From the NCBI GenBank assembly GCA_002309235.1, contig DBXA01000145.1:4326-9565 (forward strand): a DNA stretch of 5,240 bases, given 5' to 3'. This document shows positions 1 through 5,240 of the stretch, in pieces. A program made the position numbers and the translations under genes. Below the pieces are notes generated by a model. The model saw nothing but the letters and a program-made list of their open reading frames with translations. It was not told the DNA's origin and did not search any database. This DNA comes from Christensenella sp. UBA1224. Its GTDB lineage: Bacteria > Bacillota > Clostridia > Christensenellales > Aristaeellaceae. Position 1 is the first letter of the stretch; each line of letters opens with the position of its first letter.

Positions 1-660
1 CCTTCCCTTCTCGTGGTCACGGATGTGAACGAAGCAAGGCTTAAAAGGGCCGCTTCCATCTACACCGCTGAAATGGCCATGCAGCACGGTGTTAAGCTCA
101 TCTATAAGAACACTTCCACGGGCGATGCCGCACGGGAGCTCAGAGAGCTTTCCGGCGGACGGGGCTTTGACGATGTGTTCGTCTTCGCGCCGGTGCCCGC
201 CGTCATTGAACAGGCAGATGCCATACTCGCCTTTGACGGGTGCCTGAATTTCTTCGCAGGGCCTACCGATACAGGGCTTTCTGCCAGGTTCAACTTCTAC
301 AACGTCCATTATTCCGCGACCCACATCGTGGGCACCAGCGGCGGAAATACCGAGGATATGATAGAAGCGCTGGACATGATGTCCTCCGGCAGGCTCAACC
401 CGGCCGGTATGATAACCCATGTCGGTGGCCTTGACAGCGTGGCGGAGACGACGCTCAACCTGCCGGGTATCCCCGGAGGGAAAAAGCTCTGCTATACTCA
501 CATCTCCATGCCTATGACCGCGATAGACGATTTTGCGGAGAAGGGGAAGGAAGATCCTCTGTTCGCGAGGCTTGCCGAGATATGCCGGGCGAATAACGGG
601 CTGTGGTGCGCGCAGGCGGAGGAATACCTGCTTGCAAACGGCAGGAAGATCGATCATTGA
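1..660 (+). CDS. Zinc-type medium-chain dehydrogenase, C-terminal part (L-sorbose-1-phosphate reductase-like), 5'-truncated by the window
   Basis: The frame is open from base 1 (P-S-L-L-V-V-T-D) to the TGA at 658-660, giving 219 visible codons. A GTG at 13 could be read as a start, but it lies inside a Rossmann beta-strand, so the true start is upstream of the window. The strand ending VVTD (Asp at visible residue 8) looks like the second beta-strand of a dinucleotide-binding fold, where an acidic residue usually favours NAD(H) over NADP(H). Next come an SGGRGFDDVFVFAP strand-loop, FAGPT, GTSGGNTEDM and MITHVGGLDS, as in medium-chain dehydrogenases. The tail (LPGIPGGKK, then NNGLWCAQAEEYLL) resembles Clostridia proteins annotated as L-sorbose-1-phosphate reductase or 'zinc-binding dehydrogenase'. 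The zinc ligands would lie in the missing N-terminal half and cannot be checked. Family membership is fairly secure; the substrate is a guess, and another sugar-phosphate or polyol dehydrogenase is equally possible. It ends 15 bases before plsX, so co-transcription is plausible. Confidence 0.75.
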   Translation, partial: PSLLVVTDVNEARLKRAASIYTAEMAMQHGVKLIYKNTSTGDAARELRELSGGRGFDDVFVFAPVPAVIEQADAILAFDGCLNFFAGPTDTGLSARFNFYNVHYSATHIVGTSGGNTEDMIEALDMMSSGRLNPAGMITHVGGLDSVAETTLNLPGIPGGKKLCYTHISMPMTAIDDFAEKGKEDPLFARLAEICRANNGLWCAQAEEYLLANGRKIDH

Positions 661-679
661 TCGGAGGACGGATCATTGA
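644..679 (+). repeat. Imperfect 19-base tandem duplication spanning the dehydrogenase stop and the plsX start
   Basis: Bases 644-660 and 663-679 match at 14 of 17 positions with an offset of 19. The last nine bases (GATCATTGA, 652-660 and 671-679) are identical. In the first copy the terminal TGA is the dehydrogenase stop codon; in the second copy the same TTGA supplies the TTG start of plsX. The second copy's GGAGG (663-667) is the plsX Shine-Dalgarno, where the first copy reads GGAAG. The stretch also has four GATC sites within 27 bases (648, 652, 659, 671) and a 13-base inverted repeat at 651-663 (arms CGATCA and TGATCG around one T). The repeat is visible directly; a duplication origin is inferred. 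Confidence 0.6.
663..667 (+). promoter_or_regulatory. Shine-Dalgarno site of plsX (decides the TTG start)
   Basis: GGAGG lies 8 bases before the TTG at 676, an ideal spacing. The in-frame ATG at 688 (codon 5) would be 20 bases away, too far, so the site supports the TTG. The bases on either side, TGATC (658-662) and GATCA (671-675), are complementary and could form a weak 5-bp stem presenting the Shine-Dalgarno in an 8-base loop. Confidence 0.75.
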
Positions 680-1725
680 GTGAATATATGATCGCGCTTG
701 ACGCGATGGGCGGCGATAACGCGCCGCAGGCGACCTGTGCAGGCGCCGTAGAGGCGCTGCGTGAGAACAGCGGGATAAGGATCAGGCTTTACGGCCGGGA
801 GGATGTCATAAAGGCGAACCTCGGAGATTATTCGGATGTCGCTTCCCGCCTGGATATCATCCATACCACGGAGGAGATCTCCATGGAGGATGCGCCTATG
901 CTGGCGGTCCGGCGGAAGACGGATTCGAGCCTTGTCCGCGCCGCCATGGATGTGCGTGAAGGAACGGCGCAGGCGCTGGTCTCTGCGGGCTCGACTGGCG
1001 CTGTCATGGCATGCGGCATACTCCGCATCGGGCGTATCCAGGGTGTCGAGAGGCCCGCACTGGGCGTTTTGTATCCCGGTGTCGAGAAGACGTTTTTGAT
1101 ACTCGACAGCGGCGCGAATGTGGACTGCCAGCCCAAATACCTTTCGGAATTCGGCCTGATGGGGGCGGCCTTCATGTCGTCTGTGACGGGGATCTCCGAT
1201 CCGGAGGTAAGGCTCCTCAACAACGGCGCGGAGGAGACGAAGGGAAGCAAGCTCTACAAAGAAGCCCATCAGATGATGAAGGAGCAGAAAGCCTACCGCT
1301 TCACGGGCAATATCGAATCCAGGGATGTCCCTTTCGGGAAATGCGATGTCGTCGTCTGCGACGGATTCGACGGAAATATCCTGATAAAGCTTACAGAGGG
1401 GATCGCTTCCGCCATGTTCGGGCTCCTCAAGCAATCCCTCATGGCGACAACGGCGGGAAAGATCGGCGGCATGCTGATCAAGCCCTCGCTGAAGGGCTTT
1501 AAAAAGCATTTTGATTCAGAAGAAGTCGGCGGGGCGCCGCTGCTGGGCGTAAGCGCGCCGGTGGTAAAGGCCCACGGTTCATCCCATGCGACCGCGATCA
1601 AAAACGCCGTTTTCCAGGCTTTCAACATGATCAAGGGAGATGTGTGCGGCAAGATCGCGCAGGGAATGGAAAAGATCACAGCTTCTTCCGCGGAAGCGGA
1701 AGAAAGAATGGAGGAAACGAAATGA
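676..1725 (+). CDS. plsX: Phosphate acyltransferase PlsX (acyl-ACP:phosphate acyltransferase)
   Basis: PlsX converts acyl-ACP plus phosphate into acyl-phosphate, the donor PlsY uses to acylate glycerol-3-phosphate in the first step of phospholipid synthesis. It is a peripheral membrane enzyme. The 349-residue product is slightly long for a family of roughly 330-345. Family blocks appear in order: ALDAMGGDNAP (7-17), ALVSAGSTGAV (100-110), ILDSGANVD (142-150), LLNNGAEETKGS (180-191), NIESRDVPFGKCDVVVCDGF (212-231), GNILIKLTEG (233-242), and GGAPLLGV and VKAHGSSHATAIKNA (285-311). The TTG start is chosen for its GGAGG 8 bases upstream; starting at the ATG of codon 5 would still keep the ALDAMGGD block. 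The last 15 or so residues (TASSAEAEERMEETK) are low-complexity and probably a disordered tail; their codons also encode the hairpin before acpP. The stop overlaps the acpP start by 4 bases (ATGA). No FapR-like operator (TTAGTACC-type palindrome) is seen upstream. Confidence 0.97.
   Translation: MSEYMIALDAMGGDNAPQATCAGAVEALRENSGIRIRLYGREDVIKANLGDYSDVASRLDIIHTTEEISMEDAPMLAVRRKTDSSLVRAAMDVREGTAQALVSAGSTGAVMACGILRIGRIQGVERPALGVLYPGVEKTFLILDSGANVDCQPKYLSEFGLMGAAFMSSVTGISDPEVRLLNNGAEETKGSKLYKEAHQMMKEQKAYRFTGNIESRDVPFGKCDVVVCDGFDGNILIKLTEGIASAMFGLLKQSLMATTAGKIGGMLIKPSLKGFKKHFDSEEVGGAPLLGVSAPVVKAHGSSHATAIKNAVFQAFNMIKGDVCGKIAQGMEKITASSAEAEERMEETK
1683..1704 (+). other. Perfect 9-bp RNA hairpin with GGAA tetraloop at the end of plsX, just before the acpP ribosome binding site
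   Basis: TTCTTCCGC (1683-1691) is the exact reverse complement of GCGGAAGAA (1696-1704), and the four loop bases 1692-1695 read GGAA, a GNRA tetraloop closed by a C-G pair. The stem ends 5 bases before the acpP Shine-Dalgarno and 17 bases before its ATG. No run of T follows, so it is not a rho-independent terminator. It lies in codons for the poorly constrained PlsX tail. Possible roles are a 5'-protecting element after mRNA cleavage, a processing signal, or an aid to keeping the acpP ribosome binding site open. The pairing is seen directly; the role is inferred. Repeated Glu/Ala/Ser codons could also create such symmetry by chance. Confidence 0.5.
1710..1714 (+). promoter_or_regulatory. Shine-Dalgarno site of acpP
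   Basis: GGAGG followed by 7 bases (AAACGAA) and then ATG at 1722. It is a strong site with good spacing in an A-rich, unstructured context. This fits the high protein output an acyl carrier protein needs, and it rules out longer in-frame starts inside plsX. Confidence 0.8.
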
Positions 1726-1952
1726 TATTCGAAAAAGTATGCGAGCTCATCCGTGAACAGCTGCCCATCGAAGGCAGGGAGATCACTCTCGATTCGAGGC
1801 TCGTGGAAGATCTGGGTGCGGATTCCGCAAATGTTATGATGCTCATCATGGATATCGAGGATACGTATGATATCACGGTGGATGATTCCATGCTCAGCTC
1901 TGTGCATACCGTCGGCGACATAGTGGAGTATCTCGAGAAAAATGTCAAGTGA
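1722..1952 (+). CDS. acpP: Acyl carrier protein, divergent around the phosphopantetheine site
   Basis: The product is 76 residues and acidic, the usual ACP size. ACP carries growing acyl chains on a 4'-phosphopantetheine attached to a serine, and supplies acyl-ACP to PlsX and the fatty acid synthesis enzymes. The attachment region is LVEDLGADS (27-35) with the modifiable Ser35. The C-terminal part (TYDITVDDSM, then TVGDIVEYLEKNVK) matches ACP helices III and IV. What is odd: the normal DSL is DSA (Leu to Ala at 36), and helix II reads NVMMLIMDIEDTYD. Two acidic positions that in E. coli ACP contact partner enzymes (Asp38, Glu41) are therefore Asn37 and Met40. This suggests altered partner recognition, or a lineage-specific ACP used with PlsX. 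The ATG is set by the GGAGG 8 bases before it and overlaps the plsX stop (ATGA), implying translational coupling. A second, conventional ACP elsewhere in the genome is possible. Confidence 0.93.
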   Translation: MIFEKVCELIREQLPIEGREITLDSRLVEDLGADSANVMMLIMDIEDTYDITVDDSMLSSVHTVGDIVEYLEKNVK

Positions 1953-2622
1953 TCTTGAGAAAAGGCTCGGATATACCTTTAAGGATACAGGCCTTTTGGA
2001 GATGGCGCTGACGCACCCTTCCTACGGAAGCGATCATCACCTGCCGGACAACCAGAGGCTGGAGTTTCTCGGAGACGCGGTTTTGGAGCTGGCTGTCAGC
2101 CGGCTCCTTTACGCTGTCTATGAGGATATGCCGGAAGGCGGGCTTTCGAGGCTTCGCAGCGCTCTCGTGCGTGAGGAATCGCTTGCGGAGGCGGCACAGC
2201 GCTATCAGCTGGGCGGTGAGATAAAGCTTTCCATTGGGGAAATGCGCACGGGGGGAAGGCACAAGCCGTCGCTCCTCGCGGATGCTATGGAGGCGGTCAT
2301 CGCCGCTGTATACCTTGACGGCGGAACGGATGCTGCGTTCAGCCTTGTAGAGCGGACGATCGACGTGCGGGCAAACAAGAACGTCTACGCGATGGACGCG
2401 AAGACGCGCCTGCAGGAGCTGCTCCAGAAGGATGGCCACACGCCGGAATACGAGATCACGGATGTGCAGGGGCCTCCCCACGCGCCTGTTTTTACGGCGC
2501 GCGTGATGGTGGATGGCTGCATACTCGGCGAGGGGACAGGCCGCAGCAAGCGGAATGCCCACCAGGCGGCCGCGCAGGTTGCCATAGACAGGCTCGCCAA
2601 AAGCTCAACAAATGAGGGATAA
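1942..2622 (+). CDS. rnc: Ribonuclease III
   Basis: RNase III cleaves double-stranded RNA in rRNA precursors and some mRNAs, acting as a cytoplasmic homodimer. The 226-residue length is typical. The N-terminal endonuclease domain (about 1-150) carries ALTHPSY (22-28) and the signature RLEFLGDAVLEL (39-50). Its metal-binding acids are all present: Glu41, Asp45, Asp114 and Glu117 (LLADAMEAV). Residue 38 is Gln where E. coli has Glu, a substitution outside the metal-binding set. The double-stranded RNA-binding domain (about 152-220) begins DAKTRLQELLQKDG and ends with the helix SKRNAHQAAAQVAIDRL, including the Lys203 and Ala-rich face expected to contact RNA. The ATG is the only usable start: an in-frame TAG lies at 1921-1923 with no other start between. 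It overlaps the end of acpP by 11 bases and has only a poor Shine-Dalgarno (GGAG 13 bases away), so translation probably depends on ribosomes finishing acpP. Confidence 0.97.
   Translation: MSSDLEKRLGYTFKDTGLLEMALTHPSYGSDHHLPDNQRLEFLGDAVLELAVSRLLYAVYEDMPEGGLSRLRSALVREESLAEAAQRYQLGGEIKLSIGEMRTGGRHKPSLLADAMEAVIAAVYLDGGTDAAFSLVERTIDVRANKNVYAMDAKTRLQELLQKDGHTPEYEITDVQGPPHAPVFTARVMVDGCILGEGTGRSKRNAHQAAAQVAIDRLAKSSTNEG
2614..2618 (+). promoter_or_regulatory. Shine-Dalgarno site of smc
   Basis: GAGGG lies inside the last codons of rnc, 9 bases before the TTG at 2628. An in-frame TGA at 2613-2615 blocks any earlier start, so this site and the TTG together fix the SMC N-terminus. Confidence 0.7.
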
Positions 2623-2627
2623 GAAAC

Positions 2628-5240
2628 TTGCGACTGAAGAAACTGGAGATATACGGCTTCAAATCCTTTGCCGATAAGGTAGAGATCGTATTTGATGACG
2701 GCATAACCGGTATCGTGGGGCCGAACGGCAGTGGAAAGAGCAACATCAACGATGCCGTGCGCTGGGTGCTGGGCGAGCAGAGCGTGAAGCTGCTGCGCGG
2801 CGCCCGTATGGAGGATGTCATCTTCAGCGGCACGGAAAAACGCAGACGCCTTTCCTATTGCGAGGTCACGCTGACATTTGACAATTCCGACGGCGCGCTG
2901 CCGATCGATTTTGCGGAGATCGCTGTTACGCGCCGCGCGTACCGATCCGGCGACGGAGAGTATTTCATCAACCATTCGGCTTGCCGCCTGAAGGATATTC
3001 TGGATCTCTTCCGGGATACCGGCATAGGGCGCGACGGCTACTCCCTGATCGGGCAGGGCAGGATCGATGAGATCCTTTCCGCCCGCAGCGAGGACCGCAG
3101 GCAAGTCTTTGAAGAAGCGGCCGGTATCGTGAAATATAAGGTTCGGCGCCGTGAAGCCGAGAAGAGGCTTGAGAATACGCGGGCCAATCTCGCGCGCGTC
3201 GAAGATATTTTAAACGAGTTGACCGGAAGGCTGGAGCCCCTGCGCAGGGACAGCGAAGCAGCGAGGGAATACCTGCAGCTTCGCGAGGAGCTGAAAGGCC
3301 TTGAGATAAACGTGTTCCTTATCAGGAGCACAAAATACGAGCAGCGCATCGAAGAACTAAGGTCAAGCGCGGCTGAGTATGCCGCGTCCATTGCCGAAAA
3401 CGAGGAGAAGCGCCGACTGCTCCTTGAGGAAAGGGAGAGGGTCGGCAACAAGCTTCAGGAATACGAGACGGAAGCCGCGTCCCTGCGGGAGAGGGTACAG
3501 TCTCTCATACAGGAGACGGAAGCCCGGTCCGGAGACCTCAAACTCCTTGGGGAACGGCTCAGCAGCGAAAAGAAAGAGAAGAGCCGCGCGGAGGCGCTCG
3601 CTGAGGCATCAGAAGGCAGCAGAGAAGGGATAGAGGCAAGGCTTTCCGAGCTTGCAGGAGCGATAGCGGAGCAGAAAAAGCTCCTTGATGATATCGAAGT
3701 TCGCGTCAGGACCGGTGAAGAGGAGACAGCGCAGGCGGAAAAGGCCGCTTCAGAGCTCGAGCTTCGCTCGGAAGAGGCGAAGAAACAGCTGATCGCCCTT
3801 ATGAACCGGAGGAGCGATGTCCTTTCCATGCAGTCCCGGTACGGCACGATGCTCGAAAACATCAGGGAGAGGCTCACCGCCCTTGATGAGGTCAAGGGGC
3901 TTGAGGAAACGAAAGCCGCCGCTTCGCGGAAAGACCTTGAAGATGCGCAGGCAAGGCTTGCGGATTCGCGTGCCGCACTCGACACGGCAAAGGCGGAGAG
4001 CCTGCAGGCATCCGAAAGGGTGCGCCTGATCAATGAGCGGGCGGACGCGCTCACGCAGAAGCTTTCCGGTCTTCAGAACGAGAAGCGGGAGGTCCAGTCC
4101 CGTGAGCGCATGCTTCGGGAGATGCAGCGTGATTACGAGGGCTATAACAATGCCGTGCGTCAGGTATTGGTCCAGAGCAGGCGCATGCAGGATATCGACG
4201 TACGCGGCGCGGTTGCGGAGCTCATCACGGTTCCGGCGCGCTACGAATGCGCGGTGGAAATGGCGCTTGGCGCATCTCTTCAGAATATCGTAGTCGGTTC
4301 GGAGGAGGATGCCAAGCGGCTCATTTCCTATCTGCGGGAAAACCGTCTGGGCAGAGCTACGTTCCTGCCGCTGAGCGCCGTACGGGGCCGCACGCTCGAC
4401 AGCCGTGAGAGGCAGCTCCTTTCAATGAAGGGGTGCTGCGGCCTTGCGAGCGAGCTGGTGACATTTGATCCGAAGTATGAGGAGATCATCCGCTTCCTTT
4501 TGGGCAGGACGGTCATAGCGGAGGATCTGGATGCCGGTATACCGATCATGCGTGCCGGGCGGCAGGCCTTCCGGCTGGTCACGGTAGACGGTGATGTCAT
4601 GAACCCGGGCGGCTCAATGACGGGCGGCAGTGTGCACAGCCGCATGACAAACCTCCTTTCCCGTGAAAGGGAGATCTGGGAGCATGAAAAGAAGCAGAAG
4701 GATCTTTCTGCTTCCATAGAGGCGATCGAAAAGGAACTTAAAGAAAGCCTTGGGGAGCGCGATGAGATACGCGCGAAACGCACGGAGTATTCCGAAAAGG
4801 TGCGTTTGCTCGAAATGCAGTGCGAACGTGAGGATGCGCAGGCTGCTGCGGCGAAGGATGCTCTTGACGCACGGGAAAGCCGTCTTGCGGATGTGACGGA
4901 TGAGATCACCGAGCTTCTTGAGCAGGAAAAGGATATAAAGGGCCGCGCGGCCGCGATAGAATCCCAGAATGAGAACGACGCGCACCAGAAGGTGACGCAG
5001 GCGGAGATCGCTTCGATACAGGAACAGCTGTACGAGGCAAGGAGCCGCCTGGAGGAGCTGAGAGAAAAGCTCACATCCGCAAAGGTGGATCAGGCTTCTT
5101 CCTCAAGAGACCTGGACGCCATGGTTTCCGAAGAGGAGAGGCTTAAAAGGGATATCAGGAATCTGGGGGCAGCCGGCGAAGACAACAGAAGGCTTTCCCT
5201 TGAGACGGCAGCCCGCATCGCCTCTCTCGAAAAGACGATC
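2628..5240 (+). CDS. smc: Chromosome segregation/condensation ATPase SMC, N-terminal 871 residues, 3'-truncated by the window
   Basis: SMC forms a ring-shaped dimer that, with ScpA and ScpB, organises and separates newly replicated chromosomes using ATP. The frame is open from the TTG at 2628 to the last base with no stop. The start gives MRLKKLEIYGFKSFADK, the expected family N-terminus. The head domain has Walker A GPNGSGKS (31-38, Lys37), WVLGEQS (46-52), Arg57 (the position of the arginine finger of Bacillus SMC) and the Q-loop LIGQGRIDEIL (Gln143). A long Glu/Arg/Ala-rich coiled coil spans about 165-510. The hinge (about 520-665) shows GAVAELI, LGASLQNIVV, GRATFLPL, ASELV, FLLGRTVI and NPGGSMTGGS (659-668). 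The returning coiled coil runs from about 675 to the edge. The C-terminal head with the ABC signature and Walker B lies outside; by family length (about 1190) some 315 residues are missing. The hinge has small oddities: Cys603-Cys604 before GLASEL, and Asp rather than Gly at 524 opening the GxxG-type turn. Confidence 0.97.
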   Translation, partial: MRLKKLEIYGFKSFADKVEIVFDDGITGIVGPNGSGKSNINDAVRWVLGEQSVKLLRGARMEDVIFSGTEKRRRLSYCEVTLTFDNSDGALPIDFAEIAVTRRAYRSGDGEYFINHSACRLKDILDLFRDTGIGRDGYSLIGQGRIDEILSARSEDRRQVFEEAAGIVKYKVRRREAEKRLENTRANLARVEDILNELTGRLEPLRRDSEAAREYLQLREELKGLEINVFLIRSTKYEQRIEELRSSAAEYAASIAENEEKRRLLLEERERVGNKLQEYETEAASLRERVQSLIQETEARSGDLKLLGERLSSEKKEKSRAEALAEASEGSREGIEARLSELAGAIAEQKKLLDDIEVRVRTGEEETAQAEKAASELELRSEEAKKQLIALMNRRSDVLSMQSRYGTMLENIRERLTALDEVKGLEETKAAASRKDLEDAQARLADSRAALDTAKAESLQASERVRLINERADALTQKLSGLQNEKREVQSRERMLREMQRDYEGYNNAVRQVLVQSRRMQDIDVRGAVAELITVPARYECAVEMALGASLQNIVVGSEEDAKRLISYLRENRLGRATFLPLSAVRGRTLDSRERQLLSMKGCCGLASELVTFDPKYEEIIRFLLGRTVIAEDLDAGIPIMRAGRQAFRLVTVDGDVMNPGGSMTGGSVHSRMTNLLSREREIWEHEKKQKDLSASIEAIEKELKESLGERDEIRAKRTEYSEKVRLLEMQCEREDAQAAAAKDALDARESRLADVTDEITELLEQEKDIKGRAAAIESQNENDAHQKVTQAEIASIQEQLYEARSRLEELREKLTSAKVDQASSSRDLDAMVSEEERLKRDIRNLGAAGEDNRRLSLETAARIASLEKTI

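Noticed and set aside
431..436. TTGACA as a -35 promoter element
   Set aside because: No TATAAT-like hexamer lies 16-18 bases downstream (the position reads CTCAAC), and it encodes Leu-Asp-Ser in the conserved GGLDS segment.
673..1509. Long minus-strand open frame (278 codons) opposite plsX
   Set aside because: It lies wholly antisense to a clear plsX, its translation shows no recognisable family, and such frames are expected opposite GC-rich codons.
1644..1721. Longer start for acpP within the plsX 3' end (102-codon version)
   Set aside because: The extra 26 residues do not resemble any ACP N-terminus, and the GGAGG at 1710-1714 points to the ATG at 1722.
1945..1958. Inverted repeat TCAAG/CTTGA with a 4-base loop over the acpP stop
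   Set aside because: Only five A/T-heavy pairs and no T-run, so it is neither a terminator nor convincing as a regulatory hairpin.
2385..3104. Minus-strand open frame crossing the rnc/smc junction
   Set aside because: It runs antisense to the RNase III RNA-binding domain and the SMC ATPase head, both unmistakable; no own ribosome site or family features were seen.
3130..4190. Repetitive-looking Glu/Ala/Arg-rich stretch as a DNA repeat
   Set aside because: The repetition is heptad-like amino acid composition of the SMC coiled coil, not a DNA-level repeat unit of fixed period.
4328..5074. Long minus-strand open frame (248 codons) opposite smc, and a similar one at 3455-4054
   Set aside because: The translations are Ser/Arg/Ala-rich low complexity, the mirror image of Glu- and Ala-rich coiled-coil codons on the plus strand.

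Overview
The window holds a dense, single-strand run of core genes read left to right, with almost no intergenic DNA. In order they are the 3' part of a medium-chain (zinc-type) dehydrogenase resembling L-sorbose-1-phosphate reductase, plsX (acyl-ACP:phosphate acyltransferase), a small acyl carrier protein gene (acpP), rnc (RNase III), and the first 871 codons of smc (chromosome condensation ATPase), which runs off the right edge. The block plsX-acpP-rnc-smc is a classic Bacillota (Firmicutes) gene order. In Bacillus fabD and fabG lie between plsX and the ACP gene; their absence here, the protein sequences and the fairly GC-rich composition suggest a Clostridia member, perhaps Lachnospiraceae-like. 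That placement is an inference from gene order and protein flavour, not from a search.

Layout. 1-660: dehydrogenase C-terminal portion, 5' end outside the window. 661-675: a 15-base gap with the Shine-Dalgarno of plsX, part of an imperfect 19-base tandem duplication. 676-1725: plsX, starting at TTG. 1722-1952: acpP, overlapping plsX by 4 bases (ATGA). A perfect 9-bp hairpin with a GGAA tetraloop sits in the plsX tail just upstream of the acpP Shine-Dalgarno. 1942-2622: rnc, overlapping acpP by 11 bases. 2628-5240: smc, starting at TTG five bases after rnc. No stretch over 20 bases lacks a gene. I see no tRNA, rRNA, CRISPR array, insertion sequence or rho-independent terminator.

How the genes fit together. 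PlsX takes acyl groups from acyl-ACP to make acyl-phosphate for phospholipid synthesis, so plsX and acpP are direct partners. RNase III (RNA processing) and SMC (chromosome organisation) share the transcript by conserved gene order rather than by pathway. The overlaps and short gaps point to one polycistronic mRNA with translational coupling. The dehydrogenase may be co-transcribed with plsX, because no terminator or convincing promoter separates them.

This is mainly an ordinary housekeeping region and I found no evidence of a new multi-gene system. The points most worth a second look are the unusual recognition helix of the ACP, the GNRA-capped hairpin placed to affect acpP expression, and the micro-duplication that supplies the plsX ribosome binding site and start codon.
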